A stretch of 64,000 nt of DNA from Paenibacillaceae bacterium GAS479 (lineage in GTDB: Bacteria; Bacillota; Bacilli; Paenibacillales; Paenibacillaceae): the NCBI GenBank assembly GCA_900105225.1, contig LT629764.1, positions 3,988,501 through 4,052,500 on the forward strand, read 5' to 3'. This document shows positions 1-8,743 of the stretch, one piece after another. The position numbers and the translations under genes were made by a program. The notes beneath the pieces were generated by a model. The model was not told the origin of the DNA. It did not search any database and saw only the letters and a program-made list of their open reading frames with translations. Within the stretch, counting starts at the first letter, position 1. Every line of letters starts with the position of its first letter.

Positions 1-327
1 ACGAGCGCAGCTCTGGCTAAATTCCAGAGCGAGGGCGGGCTGTATATCTCGATTATGACTGATCCGACAACCGGGGGAGTCACGGCCAGCTTCGCATCTC
101 TTGGCGACTACAATTTGGCCGAGCCTGGAGCGCTCATCGGCTTTGCCGGTCGAATTGTTATCGAGCAGACGATTCGTCAGAAGCTGCCGGACAACTTCCA
201 GACAGCTGAGTTCAATCTACAGCATGGCCAGCTTGACCGCGTCGTCCACCGCAAGGACATGAAGTCCACGCTGACGCGTGTACTGGATATGCATGCTGTG
301 AAGGAGGATACGGTATATGGCGGGTGA
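1..327 (+). CDS. accD: Acetyl-CoA carboxylase carboxyltransferase beta subunit, C-terminal part
   Basis: The reading frame is open from the first base and ends at a TGA at 325-327, so only the last 108 codons of the gene lie in the window. The visible residues ([13 protein letters not shown], then [16 protein letters not shown]) are the conserved carboxyltransferase core of AccD. With AccA it transfers carboxyl from carboxybiotin to acetyl-CoA, giving malonyl-CoA for fatty acid synthesis in the cytoplasm. The stop overlaps the accA start by 11 bases, which implies translational coupling and one operon. The N-terminal zinc-binding part lies outside the window. Confidence 0.96.
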   Translation, partial: TSAALAKFQSEGGLYISIMTDPTTGGVTASFASLGDYNLAEPGALIGFAGRIVIEQTIRQKLPDNFQTAEFNLQHGQLDRVVHRKDMKSTLTRVLDMHAVKEDTVYGG

Positions 328-1444
328 ACTGCCTTTTGAGAAGCCGCTAGGAGACCTCAGACGCAAGATTGAAGAGCTGAAGGGACTTAGCCAAGGAAAG
401 GGCATCGACTTCAGCGACGAGATCGCCCGACTTGAAGCCCGCTGCCGTCAGCTAGAAGAAGAGCTGTACAGCGAGCTTGGAGCCGCTGAAAAAATGCATC
501 TGGCTCGCCATCATCAGCGGCCTACATCGCTAGATTTTATCGGGGCGATCTTCACGGATTTCCTGGAGCTGCACGGCGATCGGCTGTTCGCCGATGATCT
601 GGCGATCGTTGGTGGATTGGCCAAGCTGAATGGTGTACCGGTAACCGTTATCGGACATCAGCGCGGCAAAGATACAAAGGACAATATCGCACGCTTTTTC
701 GGTAGTCCTCATCCGGAGGGCTTCCGCAAGGCGTTGCGTCTCATGCAGCAGGCACATAAATTCCATCGTCCGATCATTACCTTCATTGATACGAAGGGCG
801 CTTATCCCGGCAATACAGCCGAGGAGCGCGGTCAATCGGAGGCGATTGCCCGTAATCTGCGTGAGATGGCGTTGCTCGGCGTACCTGTGCTCTGCGTCGT
901 TATCGGTGAGGGCGGCAGCGGCGGCGCTTTGGCGCTCGGCGTAGGCAATCGGGTGCTCATGCTTGAGAATGCGATCTACTCTGTTATTTCGCCGAATGGA
1001 GCTGCTTCCATTCTATGGAAAGACGCTTCCAAGGCAGATCTAGCAGCCGAAGCGATGAAAATCACTGCCAAGGATTTGCTCGGATTCGGCATCATCGAGG
1101 AGATCATCCCCGAGCCGCAAGGCGGCGCACATCGGGATTACGCTGAGCAGGCTGATTACATCAAGGAAGCGCTGTGGCGCCATCTGCAGGAGCTTGGCTC
1201 CATGACATCGGAGGAACTGATCGAGGACCGATACATGAAGTTCCGCAAAATCGGACGGTTCACCTTTGCTCCAGATGCGGGCGGTTCACAGGATTCCGAG
1301 CGGCAGCCTGCTGAGGAAGTTACACAAGCAGAAGCAGCTTCGCCTGGTGATGCCAGCACAAGCGCAAGCTCGACTGATCCAATCACTGGAACTGTAACAG
1401 AGGCTGCGCCTTCACCAGCCGCTGAATCTGCTCGGGTGCATTGA
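317..1444 (+). CDS. accA: Acetyl-CoA carboxylase carboxyltransferase alpha subunit
   Basis: A 375-residue protein that partners AccD in malonyl-CoA formation. The body matches the AccA family: an N-terminal helical segment with [13 protein letters not shown], then the crotonase-like core with [15 protein letters not shown] and [20 protein letters not shown]. The start ATG at 317 lies inside accD, and GGAGG of the ribosome binding site is at 304-308. The usual AccA length is about 315-325 residues. Here the last 50 or so residues, after the [13 protein letters not shown] segment, are a low-complexity Ser/Ala/Thr/Glu tail that looks disordered. A strong terminator follows, so the acc unit ends here. 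In Bacillus pfkA comes next, but in this window it does not. Confidence 0.96.
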   Translation: MAGELPFEKPLGDLRRKIEELKGLSQGKGIDFSDEIARLEARCRQLEEELYSELGAAEKMHLARHHQRPTSLDFIGAIFTDFLELHGDRLFADDLAIVGGLAKLNGVPVTVIGHQRGKDTKDNIARFFGSPHPEGFRKALRLMQQAHKFHRPIITFIDTKGAYPGNTAEERGQSEAIARNLREMALLGVPVLCVVIGEGGSGGALALGVGNRVLMLENAIYSVISPNGAASILWKDASKADLAAEAMKITAKDLLGFGIIEEIIPEPQGGAHRDYAEQADYIKEALWRHLQELGSMTSEELIEDRYMKFRKIGRFTFAPDAGGSQDSERQPAEEVTQAEAASPGDASTSASSTDPITGTVTEAAPSPAAESARVH

Positions 1445-1476
1445 TTCAGGGTCTCCCATAGGTTGGTTCGCAAAGA

Positions 1477-1500
1477 GCGGCCGGCAATCGGCCGCTTTTT
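1477..1500 (+). terminator. Rho-independent terminator after accDA
   Basis: A 7-bp GC-only stem (GCGGCCG at 1477-1483 with CGGCCGC at 1489-1495) closes a 5-nt loop and is followed by five T residues. Confidence 0.9.
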
Positions 1501-1717
1501 CCTGTGCCCAGGATGTTTTTGACGGAGGTACAGTTCCGCTGACCATTTTTTCTCACCGGAATCAGTCTAAGTGATGGGATAAGTCCGGCTCAACAGTATG
1601 AGCTGAGGAGCCCTTCGGCATGTCAAAAGTCGCAAAGTTTTGCTTCCAAAGTCACGCCGAGCAATGAACAAATGTCTTGTAAAGTGCGTAAAGTCATGTC
1701 TATGTTGCCGTAAAATG

Positions 1718-1726
1718 TGGTAGAAT
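1718..1726 (+). promoter_or_regulatory. Extended -10 promoter for pyk
   Basis: TGG-TAGAAT forms an extended -10 box about 47 bases before the pyk start. The region 17 bases upstream has no good -35 hexamer, which is typical of extended -10 promoters. Confidence 0.5.
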
Positions 1727-1773
1727 GATTGATAGTGTTTAAGCAAGCTAATTGATGGAGGAATTATATACCC

Positions 1774-3528
1774 ATGCGCAAAACAAAAATTGTTTGTACG
1801 ATCGGTCCATCCAGCGAGTCGCTGGAAAATACAAAAAAACTGATTCTGGCTGGCATGAATGTTGCCCGTCTGAACTTTTCGCACGGTGATTTCGAGGAGC
1901 ACGGCAACCGGATTAAAAATATCCGTCAAGCCTGTGGTGAACTCGGCAAAACCGTTGCCATCCTGCTCGATACCAAAGGTCCTGAAATCCGTCTTGGCAA
2001 GTTGAAAGAAGAGCCAATCGAGCTCCAACAGGACGACTACATCACTTTGACTACAGAAGAGATTCTTGGCGACCGTCATCGCATTCCGGTAACGTACAAA
2101 AACCTCCCTGCAGACCTCAAAGTCGGCTCCACGGTTCTGATCGATGACGGCCTGATCGGCCTTACGGTTGTTGACATCCAAGGAACAGAAATCAACTGCA
2201 AAATCGTTAACAGCGGCCCGATCAAGAGCAAAAAAGGCGTTAACGTACCAGGCGTAGACATTTCCCTTCCAGGTATCACCGAGAAGGACGCGAATGATAT
2301 CGTGTTCGGTATCGAGCAAGGCGTTGATTTCATCGCTGCTTCTTTCGTGCGCAAAGCGTCCGACGTACTGGAAATCCGCGAGCTTCTGGAGCAGCATAAC
2401 GCTGGTCATATCCAGATTATTTCCAAGATCGAGAACCAGCAAGGTGTGGACAACCTCGATGCGATTCTGGAAGTTTCCGACGGACTGATGGTAGCTCGTG
2501 GCGACCTGGGCGTTGAGATTCCAGCGGAAGAAGTGCCGCTCGTTCAGAAAAACATGATTCAAAAGGCGAACCTGGCAGGCAAGCCGGTTATTACGGCGAC
2601 CCAAATGCTGGATTCCATGCAACGCAACCCGCGTCCTACGCGCGCTGAAGCAAGCGACGTAGCTAACGCTATTTTCGACGGTACAGATGCAATCATGCTG
2701 TCCGGCGAGACGGCAGCAGGAAAATACCCGATGGAATCCGTTCTGACGATGTCCCGCATCGCTGAGCGCGCTGAGTCCGCCCTGGACTACCGCGAGATTC
2801 TGACAAAGCAAGCTAGCGCACAACAGACGACGGTTACCGAAGCGATCAGCCAAGCTGTCGCTAACTCGGCATTGGATCTTAAAGCCAAAGCGATCGTAAC
2901 TTCCACGGAAAGTGGTTTTACAGCTCGCATGGTATCCAAATACCGTCCGAAAGCTCCAATTATTGCGGTTACAACAGATGAGCGCATCATGCGTCGCCTG
3001 AACCTTACTTGGGGCGTTATCCCGACTAAAGGTGTTCCAGCGGACACAACCGACGAAATGTTCAACTTTGCCGTTGATGGCGCGCTGAGCACGGGCTTGG
3101 TTGGCCTCGGCGATACGATTGTCATCACTGCAGGCGTACCAGTTGGCCGCGCAGGCACGACAAACCTGATCAAAGTTCATCATATCGGTGAGCTTGTTGC
3201 CAAAGGTCAAGGCATCGGCAGCCAAACAGCAACGGGCAAAGTTGTTGTTGCCCGCACGCCTGAGGAAGCAATCGCCAAAACGAAGGAAGGTTCCATTCTT
3301 GTGACGGTTTCCACCGACAAGGAATATATGCCTGCCATTCAGAAGGCTTCCGCGATTATTACCGTTACAGGCGGCATTACTAGCCATGCGGCTGTTGTTG
3401 GCCTCAACCTCGGTATCCCAGCCGTTATCGGCATTTCGGATGCACTTGAGCTTCTGCGTGACGGTATGGAAGTTACCGTTTATGGCGAGATGGGTGTCAT
3501 TTACACGGGACAATCCAAAGTTCTTTAA
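1774..3528 (+). CDS. pyk: Pyruvate kinase with C-terminal PEP-utiliser domain
   Basis: A 584-residue protein that transfers phosphate from phosphoenolpyruvate to ADP, the last step of glycolysis. Residues 1-10 ([10 protein letters not shown]), the catalytic signature ISKIENQQG at 216-224, and VARGDLGVE just after it show the (beta/alpha)8 core. The extra domain at about 500-584, with TSH near 538 and GIPAVIG, is the PEP-utilising mobile domain found in Bacillus and Geobacillus pyruvate kinases and absent from the roughly 470-residue enzymes of enterobacteria. The start has a GGAGG site 13 bases upstream. Codon use is strongly biased, as in a highly expressed gene. Confidence 0.97.
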   Translation: MRKTKIVCTIGPSSESLENTKKLILAGMNVARLNFSHGDFEEHGNRIKNIRQACGELGKTVAILLDTKGPEIRLGKLKEEPIELQQDDYITLTTEEILGDRHRIPVTYKNLPADLKVGSTVLIDDGLIGLTVVDIQGTEINCKIVNSGPIKSKKGVNVPGVDISLPGITEKDANDIVFGIEQGVDFIAASFVRKASDVLEIRELLEQHNAGHIQIISKIENQQGVDNLDAILEVSDGLMVARGDLGVEIPAEEVPLVQKNMIQKANLAGKPVITATQMLDSMQRNPRPTRAEASDVANAIFDGTDAIMLSGETAAGKYPMESVLTMSRIAERAESALDYREILTKQASAQQTTVTEAISQAVANSALDLKAKAIVTSTESGFTARMVSKYRPKAPIIAVTTDERIMRRLNLTWGVIPTKGVPADTTDEMFNFAVDGALSTGLVGLGDTIVITAGVPVGRAGTTNLIKVHHIGELVAKGQGIGSQTATGKVVVARTPEEAIAKTKEGSILVTVSTDKEYMPAIQKASAIITVTGGITSHAAVVGLNLGIPAVIGISDALELLRDGMEVTVYGEMGVIYTGQSKVL

Positions 3529-3538
3529 GTTCATGATT

Positions 3539-3615
3539 AAGGCCGCGTTAATTGCGTCGTCCACTTCTTCCCCTTGGGGGGAACGATTGGATGCCGCCAT
3601 GCGCGGCCTTTTTTT
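3539..3615 (+). terminator. Compound terminator after pyk
   Basis: AAGGCCGCG (3539-3547) pairs perfectly with CGCGGCCTT (3602-3610), followed by a T run. The unusually long 54-base loop contains its own TTCCCC/GGGGAA hairpin, giving a two-tier structure. Confidence 0.75.
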
Positions 3616-3672
3616 GCATCCGAATGGGAATGCGTCGATAATAAGGGTAATAGAAAGGGGGCTTCCTCGCTT

Positions 3673-4191
3673 ATGGACAAAGTGGCTTGGCATGTTCATC
3701 CGCTCCGTGTGCGTTATCAGGAAACCGATGCAATGGGCGTCGTATACCATGCAAATTATATGACCTGGTTCGAGATCGGCCGCACAGAACTGATTCGCTC
3801 CGCTGGTTATTCTTATGGCCGGATTGAAGAGGAAGGACTCATGCTTCCTCTGACGGATTTGGACAGCAGCTTTAAGCTGCCGGCTCGCTACGATGATGCG
3901 GTTGCAATTTGCACCCGTGTGGAAAGCTATACACCGATGAGATTAGCTTTTCGTTATCAGATCCGTCGACTTCAGGCTAACTCGGAGGAGCTGTTATCAG
4001 AACTTAACACGGAGACAAAGGCGGCAGGGAATGGAGAGGGTTTGCCTGGGGAGATGCTCGCAAGTGGCGGGACTAGGCATGTCTGGGTAGATCGAAGCTT
4101 TAGGCCGATGCGACTGGACCGGCGACTGCCAGAACTATACGGACTTATTCAACAATACGGCGCTATGCCGGCAAAGGGGGACAAACGATGA
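3673..4191 (+). CDS. Acyl-CoA thioesterase, YbgC/4-hydroxybenzoyl-CoA thioesterase family
   Basis: A 172-residue hotdog-fold protein. The segment RYQETDAMGVVYHANYM near residues 12-28 carries the catalytic Asp and the HANY motif of the YbgC/4HBT thioesterases, and FEIGRTE follows as expected. It probably hydrolyses short or aromatic acyl-CoA esters; the natural substrate cannot be read from sequence. An ATG at 3673 preceded by GAAAGGGGG at 3654-3662 is the preferred start, because a longer frame would begin inside the pyk terminator. A region around residues 105-125 (NTETKAAGNGEG) is longer and more polar than usual. Its stop overlaps the fxsA start by 4 bases. Confidence 0.85.
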   Translation: MDKVAWHVHPLRVRYQETDAMGVVYHANYMTWFEIGRTELIRSAGYSYGRIEEEGLMLPLTDLDSSFKLPARYDDAVAICTRVESYTPMRLAFRYQIRRLQANSEELLSELNTETKAAGNGEGLPGEMLASGGTRHVWVDRSFRPMRLDRRLPELYGLIQQYGAMPAKGDKR

Positions 4192-4631
4192 AACGTCGGT
4201 GGGGACCGTTGCAGAAGGTTTTAGCTGGAGCAGCAGCTTATCTTTTGCTGGAGGTATTCGCAATGTCGTGGCTTGGCAGTTGGATCGGAATAGGCGGCGT
4301 TTTTCTGCTGCTGGCCGGCACCGCTGTAGTTGGCGGCGTCTTAATCCGCACTCGCGGTCGTCGTGTTTGGGATGAGATTCGGCTGAAAATGCAAGGTGGA
4401 GAACCTCCAGGGCATGCGTTGCTGAATGGGCTTTGCATTTTTGTTGGCAGTTTGCTTTTGATTTTTCCGGGTGTTCTCGGAGACCTGGTCGGACTGACCT
4501 TGTTGCTGCCGTTGACACGCCGTTTTTATCGCATGCGTTTATATCGTTGGATGGAGAAGTTGTTTCGTCGTGGCGGAGGCGGCTTCGGGGGAAACGGTGG
4601 AGGCCAGTTTTTCATGATTGGACGCCGCTGA
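4188..4631 (+). CDS. fxsA: FxsA family cytoplasmic membrane protein
   Basis: A 147-residue integral membrane protein. Hydrophobic segments lie at about residues 10-28, 33-50 and 80-108. GxxxLLLAG and LVGLTLLLPLTRR are typical of FxsA, the protein whose overexpression relieves F-plasmid exclusion of phage T7 in Escherichia coli. Its normal function is unknown. The C-terminus is basic and then glycine-rich (FRRGGGGFGGNGGG). The ATG overlaps the thioesterase stop (ATGA), so the two are translationally coupled. Confidence 0.85.
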   Translation: MKRRWGPLQKVLAGAAAYLLLEVFAMSWLGSWIGIGGVFLLLAGTAVVGGVLIRTRGRRVWDEIRLKMQGGEPPGHALLNGLCIFVGSLLLIFPGVLGDLVGLTLLLPLTRRFYRMRLYRWMEKLFRRGGGGFGGNGGGQFFMIGRR

Positions 4632-4645
4632 AAAAATTCAAGTAA

Positions 4646-4673
4646 TTTACTCTATATTTACAGCATCTTAATA
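4646..4673 (+). promoter_or_regulatory. Pho-box-like direct repeats upstream of ppk
   Basis: TTTACT (4646-4651), TTTACA (4657-4662) and TTAATA (4668-4673) repeat with an exact 11-bp period and 5-bp spacers. This is the layout of PhoP boxes in Bacillus (TTAACA-like hexamers one helical turn apart). They lie 20-48 bp upstream of the ppk -10 box. Confidence 0.6.
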
Positions 4674-4693
4674 TAGAAGAAATAGTCGTAAGG

Positions 4694-4699
4694 CATAAT
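4694..4699 (+). promoter_or_regulatory. -10 box of the ppk promoter
   Basis: CATAAT sits 35 bases before the ppk start. There is no consensus -35; the Pho-box-like repeats occupy that region, as at activator-dependent Pho promoters. Confidence 0.45.
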
Positions 4700-4728
4700 T
4701 GGGACAATGACAAGGAGGCTCCTCACCA

Positions 4729-6825
4729 ATGAGTAAAGTTTTGTCCCCCTATGTGAATCGAGATTTGAGCTGGATCGAATTCAATCGCCGGGTGCTGGAG
4801 GAAGCGCAGGACCCCTCTACGCCGCTGCTGGAGCGGGCCAAGTTCCTAGCCATCGTATCCAGCAACTTGGATGAGTTCATGAGCGTACGCATGGCGGGAA
4901 TTCAGGACCAGCTCAAAGCAGGTTATACCAAGATGGATTTTACCGGTTACACGCCCCAAGGACTATGGAAACGGCTGCTCAAACGGACAGGTCAGATGGT
5001 CACGGAGCAGTACCGTACCTATCGCGAAGTCATGCGGGGTCTGGCTAAAGAAAACATACATATCCGCGATATGGAGGATCTGAACGCCAGCCAGCAGGGC
5101 GCGATGGAAGATTATTTCCGTAAAATTGTCTTTCCGGTGCTTACGCCGATGGCGGTTGACCAGAGCCGACCGTTCCCACTGCTGCGCACAAAGGAGCTGT
5201 ACCTTGCGGTGCTGCTTCAGGAGCCGGATGCAGATGAGGATGCGGAGCCTTATTTTGCAATTGTGCAGGTGCCGTCCATTCTTCCACGCTGTGTTCCTAT
5301 ACCTGCCCACGGAAATAGCAAAAAGCAGGAGTTCGTACTGCTTGAGGATATCATTCAAACCTTTATTCAAAATCTGTTTAGTGGATATGAACTGACCGCT
5401 GTCGACCCTTTCCGTTTAACTCGCAATGCAGATTTGACGCTCAACGAGGAAGGTGCCGAGGATCTTCTCGAGGAGATTGAAAAGGAGCTTCGCCGCCGTC
5501 GCTGGGGCATGCCGGTCAGGCTTGAGCTCGAGGAAGGCTTCCATCCATATGCGCTTGATCTGCTGCGAGAAGAGCTGGAAATCGGTGATCATGTCGTTCC
5601 GATTAGCGGACCTCTTGATCTGAGCTTTTTAATGCGTTTTACGGGCGTATTGAAGGGGCGGGAAGATCTGCGCTATTCGAAGCTGGAGCCGGAATATCCG
5701 CGCGAGCTGGAGGAGCATGAGCTTATATTCGATACGATCCGGGAACGGGATGTGTTGCTGCATCATCCTTATGAATCGTTTGAGCCGTTGACGGAGTTCG
5801 TTCAGCAGGCAGCGGAGGACCCGCAAGTGCTTGCGGTCAAAATGACGCTCTACCGGGTAAGCGGCAAGAGCGAGATTGTGCAGGCGCTGGCCGCAGCGGC
5901 CGAGTCCGGCAAACAGGTAACGGTCGTCGTAGAGCTGAAAGCCCGCTTTGACGAGGAGCGCAACATCGCCTGGGCTCGCCAGTTGGAGAAGGCGGGGTGT
6001 CATGTCGTTTATGGCCTAGTTGGCCTCAAAACTCATGCCAAGATTCTGCTCGTCGTTCGACGGGAGGAAGATCAGCTGCGTCGCTACGTCCATGTTGGGA
6101 CGGGCAATTATAACGATAGCACGGCCAAGGCCTATACCGATATCGGGCTATTCACTTCGCATCCGGTCATCGGAGCGGATGCTTCCGCCCTTTTTAACGA
6201 GGTGACGGGTTATTCCTCGCCTTATGAGTGGCAGGCGTTCGGTGTTGCCCCAAGCGATCTGATGGAGAAGCTTTTTCGTTTGATCGATCGCGAGCGGGAG
6301 CATGCGCAGGCTGGGCGTGGCGGTTATATTGCGGCTAAAATGAACTCTCTCTCCAATCAGGAGATGATCGATAAATTGTACGAAGCTTCCCGTTCCGGGG
6401 TGCGCATCGATTTGATCGTGCGCGGCGTTTGCTGCCTGCGCCCGGGTGTTCCAGGTCTTAGCGAAAACATCCGGGTCATTAGCATCGTTGACCGTTTTCT
6501 GGAGCATTCCCGGTTGCTTTATGTGCGCAATGCTGGGGAGGAGCAAGTCTATCTTTCCAGCGCAGACTGGATGACGCGAAATCTGACTCGGCGGATCGAG
6601 CTGATGTGCCCTGTATTCGACCCGACTCTGCGTGAAAGTCTCATTTCGATCATTCGTCTGCAACTGAGCGACAATGTAAAGGCGCGCGAGCTGAAATCGA
6701 CTGGCGGGTATGAGCGCGTTCTCCCGGCGGAAGACGAGCAGCTGCTACGCAGCCAGTTCGAAGCAGAACGAAATCGCATTTGGAAAAAAGAAGAAGACGA
6801 AAAAGGTGCGAAGATAAGGGTTTGA
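4729..6825 (+). CDS. ppk: Polyphosphate kinase 1
   Basis: A 698-residue enzyme that polymerises the gamma phosphate of ATP into inorganic polyphosphate, reversibly. YVNRDLSWIEFNRRVLEEA near residues 8-26 opens the N domain. GLKTHAKILLVVRRE carries the His (residue 436) expected to be autophosphorylated, and VHVGTGNYND follows. Length matches the PPK1 family. AAGGAGG lies 12-18 bases before the start. Upstream are Pho-box-like repeats, suggesting induction by phosphate limitation. The opposing gene is the exopolyphosphatase, so the two face each other across a shared terminator and set polyphosphate turnover. Confidence 0.97.
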   Translation: MSKVLSPYVNRDLSWIEFNRRVLEEAQDPSTPLLERAKFLAIVSSNLDEFMSVRMAGIQDQLKAGYTKMDFTGYTPQGLWKRLLKRTGQMVTEQYRTYREVMRGLAKENIHIRDMEDLNASQQGAMEDYFRKIVFPVLTPMAVDQSRPFPLLRTKELYLAVLLQEPDADEDAEPYFAIVQVPSILPRCVPIPAHGNSKKQEFVLLEDIIQTFIQNLFSGYELTAVDPFRLTRNADLTLNEEGAEDLLEEIEKELRRRRWGMPVRLELEEGFHPYALDLLREELEIGDHVVPISGPLDLSFLMRFTGVLKGREDLRYSKLEPEYPRELEEHELIFDTIRERDVLLHHPYESFEPLTEFVQQAAEDPQVLAVKMTLYRVSGKSEIVQALAAAAESGKQVTVVVELKARFDEERNIAWARQLEKAGCHVVYGLVGLKTHAKILLVVRREEDQLRRYVHVGTGNYNDSTAKAYTDIGLFTSHPVIGADASALFNEVTGYSSPYEWQAFGVAPSDLMEKLFRLIDREREHAQAGRGGYIAAKMNSLSNQEMIDKLYEASRSGVRIDLIVRGVCCLRPGVPGLSENIRVISIVDRFLEHSRLLYVRNAGEEQVYLSSADWMTRNLTRRIELMCPVFDPTLRESLISIIRLQLSDNVKARELKSTGGYERVLPAEDEQLLRSQFEAERNRIWKKEEDEKGAKIRV

Positions 6826-6861
6826 TTAGCGAAAAGCACTGCGTAAATGCAGGAATACAAA

Positions 6862-6902
6862 AGCCGCTGAGGCCGCGCCCGTGAGGGACGGCTTCAGCGG
6901 CT
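6862..6902 (+). terminator. Bidirectional terminator between ppk and ppx
   Basis: AGCCGCTGA (6862-6870) pairs with TCAGCGGCT (6894-6902). The plus strand continues with CTTTCT; read in reverse the stem is followed by TTTTG. It therefore serves both convergent genes. Confidence 0.8.
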
Positions 6903-7008
6903 CTTTCTGTACAAATAGGTTGATGTAGACTGTACAAGCTGGAACACTGCAACGAGATGGTTCGTGCAGCGAGTTCCACCGTTTTATGCTTGGGCCAGCG
7001 CAGCAAAT

Positions 7009-8553
7009 TCAGCGAACCGACAAAACCGGATGAAGCCTCCACAGCTTCAGGAACTCTTTGCCTGCTTCCTCGACTTCCTGGGACTCCAGCGCGAGCGAGC
7101 CAGCAGGGTGGACGGCAGTGAGCTTCAACTGGCTGGAGGCCGTTGATAGCTCCGACTCCAGCCGGCTGATCGGCTGCGTCTCGCTGCGATCGAGCGCAAC
7201 GGCCAGCTGCAGCAAGCTGCCCAGCAATGCGGCAGCCTCGATGTCGCCGGGCTCAAGCAGAGCTGCATAAGGCTCAAGCTGGGCTTTGCAACGGCTGCGG
7301 CTGCGGAAGGCGGCGATGGCGGCAGTCAGAACATTTTCGCGATGGGACATGCCGTTCAGACTGCAATTGGTCAATAAATAAAAAGTATGCATCGAGTAAG
7401 CGGCATAGTCGATGGAAGCGCCGATGCGGTACAGCAAGGACGCGGCGTCCAGCAGCGTCGCGGCTCTCCCTCCCAGTCCCCTCAGGCCATAGTCCGGCGC
7501 AGCCCGCTGCAACTGCTCTAACAGTTGCAGTGCGAGGCGGTTGACTTGATTTAGATGGGGAAGGGGGGCCTCCGGGTAAAGGGCGTAAGTGTTGCGAACA
7601 CTGTAGTCTAGCACATTGTCGAGCCGAGGCCGATCCGGCGATTGTACAGAGAAAAACAACCCGTCACGCAGACCGGAGGCGCAAACACGGTACTCCGCAG
7701 CACCGGTCAAACGCTGGAATACCCGAAGTACAGCCAGACCCGGCACGATCAGATCAACGCGATCCTTGGACAGGCCAGGAAATTTGCGACGCTTGTCTAG
7801 CGGCATGTCCCGTAGCGTGTTAAAGAGGCGATCGGCATCTCCCGTTGGCATCGCATAGTTATGCGTTTGAGGGAAAGGATATTTTCGTACGGCCTGATGA
7901 ATCTTGGCCAGCGAGCGAATGGTGCCACCTACGCCGATCAGCGGCAGGCCGGGCGACCAGCGAAGCCAGTCCTCGCGCTCTGCGGTCTGGAGGGCCATCC
8001 GCTCTAGCTTTTGCAAACCTTCATCGCTCAGCATTCCGTTGTCCGCATAGTTGCGAGCAAGGCTTACGCAGCCAAATGGGAATGAAACGCTCTCTACGAG
8101 CGTGCGCTCTTTGAAAAGGGATATTTCGGTGCTGCCTCCGCCGATATCGATAAGGAAGCCGTCCCGGACATCCATCGTATTAACCATACCGAGGAAGCCG
8201 AATCCAGCCTCTTGTTCACCAGGCAGGAGCTCGATTTCGAGCCCGGTTTCGGCGGTCAGCGCCTCGAGCACTTCCTGTCCATTGACGGCGTTGCGCATGG
8301 CTGCCGTAGCTACCGCGCGCACGATGCGCGTCCGGTGATGGGTGCATAATAGGCGGAAATGGCCAAGTGTTTCGGCTAACTCCCGCACCGTGTCTTCATC
8401 GATACGGCCGTCTGCGGTGATCCTTTGGCTCAGCCGAGCCGGTCGCTTGCTGCCGTCAATGACGCGATGAGCTCCCGATGCCGTTTGCTCGTACACGACG
8501 AGACGGATGGAGTTGGAGCCTATATCGATGATGCCGATTCGTTGTTCATTCAT
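7009..8553 (-). CDS. ppx: Exopolyphosphatase, Ppx/GppA family
   Basis: A 514-residue protein of the ASKHA superfamily that removes terminal phosphate from polyphosphate or pppGpp. GIIDIGSNSIRLVVYE near residues 7-22 is the phosphate-1 motif, DGFLIDIGGGSTEISLF near 130-146 is the second, and GVGGTIRSLAKIHQ near 208-221 follows. The C-terminal third is an HD-like helical domain. The start is set by AGGAGG at 8561-8566, seven bases before the ATG at 8553. The placement opposite ppk favours polyphosphate as substrate, but GppA-type activity cannot be excluded. Confidence 0.93.
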   Translation of the reverse strand: MNEQRIGIIDIGSNSIRLVVYEQTASGAHRVIDGSKRPARLSQRITADGRIDEDTVRELAETLGHFRLLCTHHRTRIVRAVATAAMRNAVNGQEVLEALTAETGLEIELLPGEQEAGFGFLGMVNTMDVRDGFLIDIGGGSTEISLFKERTLVESVSFPFGCVSLARNYADNGMLSDEGLQKLERMALQTAEREDWLRWSPGLPLIGVGGTIRSLAKIHQAVRKYPFPQTHNYAMPTGDADRLFNTLRDMPLDKRRKFPGLSKDRVDLIVPGLAVLRVFQRLTGAAEYRVCASGLRDGLFFSVQSPDRPRLDNVLDYSVRNTYALYPEAPLPHLNQVNRLALQLLEQLQRAAPDYGLRGLGGRAATLLDAASLLYRIGASIDYAAYSMHTFYLLTNCSLNGMSHRENVLTAAIAAFRSRSRCKAQLEPYAALLEPGDIEAAALLGSLLQLAVALDRSETQPISRLESELSTASSQLKLTAVHPAGSLALESQEVEEAGKEFLKLWRLHPVLSVR

Positions 8554-8602
8554 TGGAGTTCCTCCTATCCGCCGCCGCAAGACAGCTAAATCTATAACCA
8601 AT

Positions 8603-8632
8603 AGTGTACCATTACGACATCCCAACGTCCAA
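8603..8632 (-). promoter_or_regulatory. Sigma-A promoter of ppx with overlapping palindrome
   Basis: On the minus strand TTGGAC (8632-8627) is 18 bp from TACACT (8608-8603), and the -10 is preceded by TGG (extended). The -35 lies inside a perfect palindrome, GTCCA-AAA-TGGAC, at 8627-8639. Confidence 0.65.
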
Positions 8633-8688
8633 AATGGACAGTCTCAGCGATGGTACGAAATGGGCGACAACTAAATTCTATGATGGCG

Positions 8689-8703
8689 ATAAAGCATTTT
8701 TAT
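8689..8703 (+). promoter_or_regulatory. CcpC-type operator (ATAA-N7-TTAT)
   Basis: ATAA at 8689-8692 and TTAT at 8700-8703 are separated by exactly 7 bases. This is the dyad bound by the LysR-type repressor CcpC at TCA-cycle promoters in Bacillus. It lies just upstream of the citZ -35. Confidence 0.55.
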
Positions 8704-8714
8704 GCGGTAATCTG

Positions 8715-8743
8715 TTGGATTCAGTAGGAAAATACTCTATGAT
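8715..8743 (+). promoter_or_regulatory. Sigma-A promoter of citZ
   Basis: TTGGAT (8715-8720), a 17-bp spacer and TATGAT (8738-8743) make a good vegetative promoter. Confidence 0.75.

Larger units (their letters stand above)
1445..1773 (+). other. Intergenic region accA-pyk (329 bp)
   Basis: After the accA terminator this stretch holds a small perfect hairpin (GCTCA at 1588-1592 with TGAGC at 1599-1603), the pyk promoter, and a GGAGG ribosome binding site at about 1756-1760. No credible gene is present. In Bacillus-type order pfkA would sit between accA and pyk; no remnant of it can be recognised here. Confidence 0.6.

Noticed and set aside
1567-3750. Minus-strand open frame of 727 codons opposite pyk
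   Set aside because: It is antisense to a clear, highly expressed pyruvate kinase gene. Codon bias of pyk removes stops in this frame. The product is rich in Asn, Cys and His with no family features.
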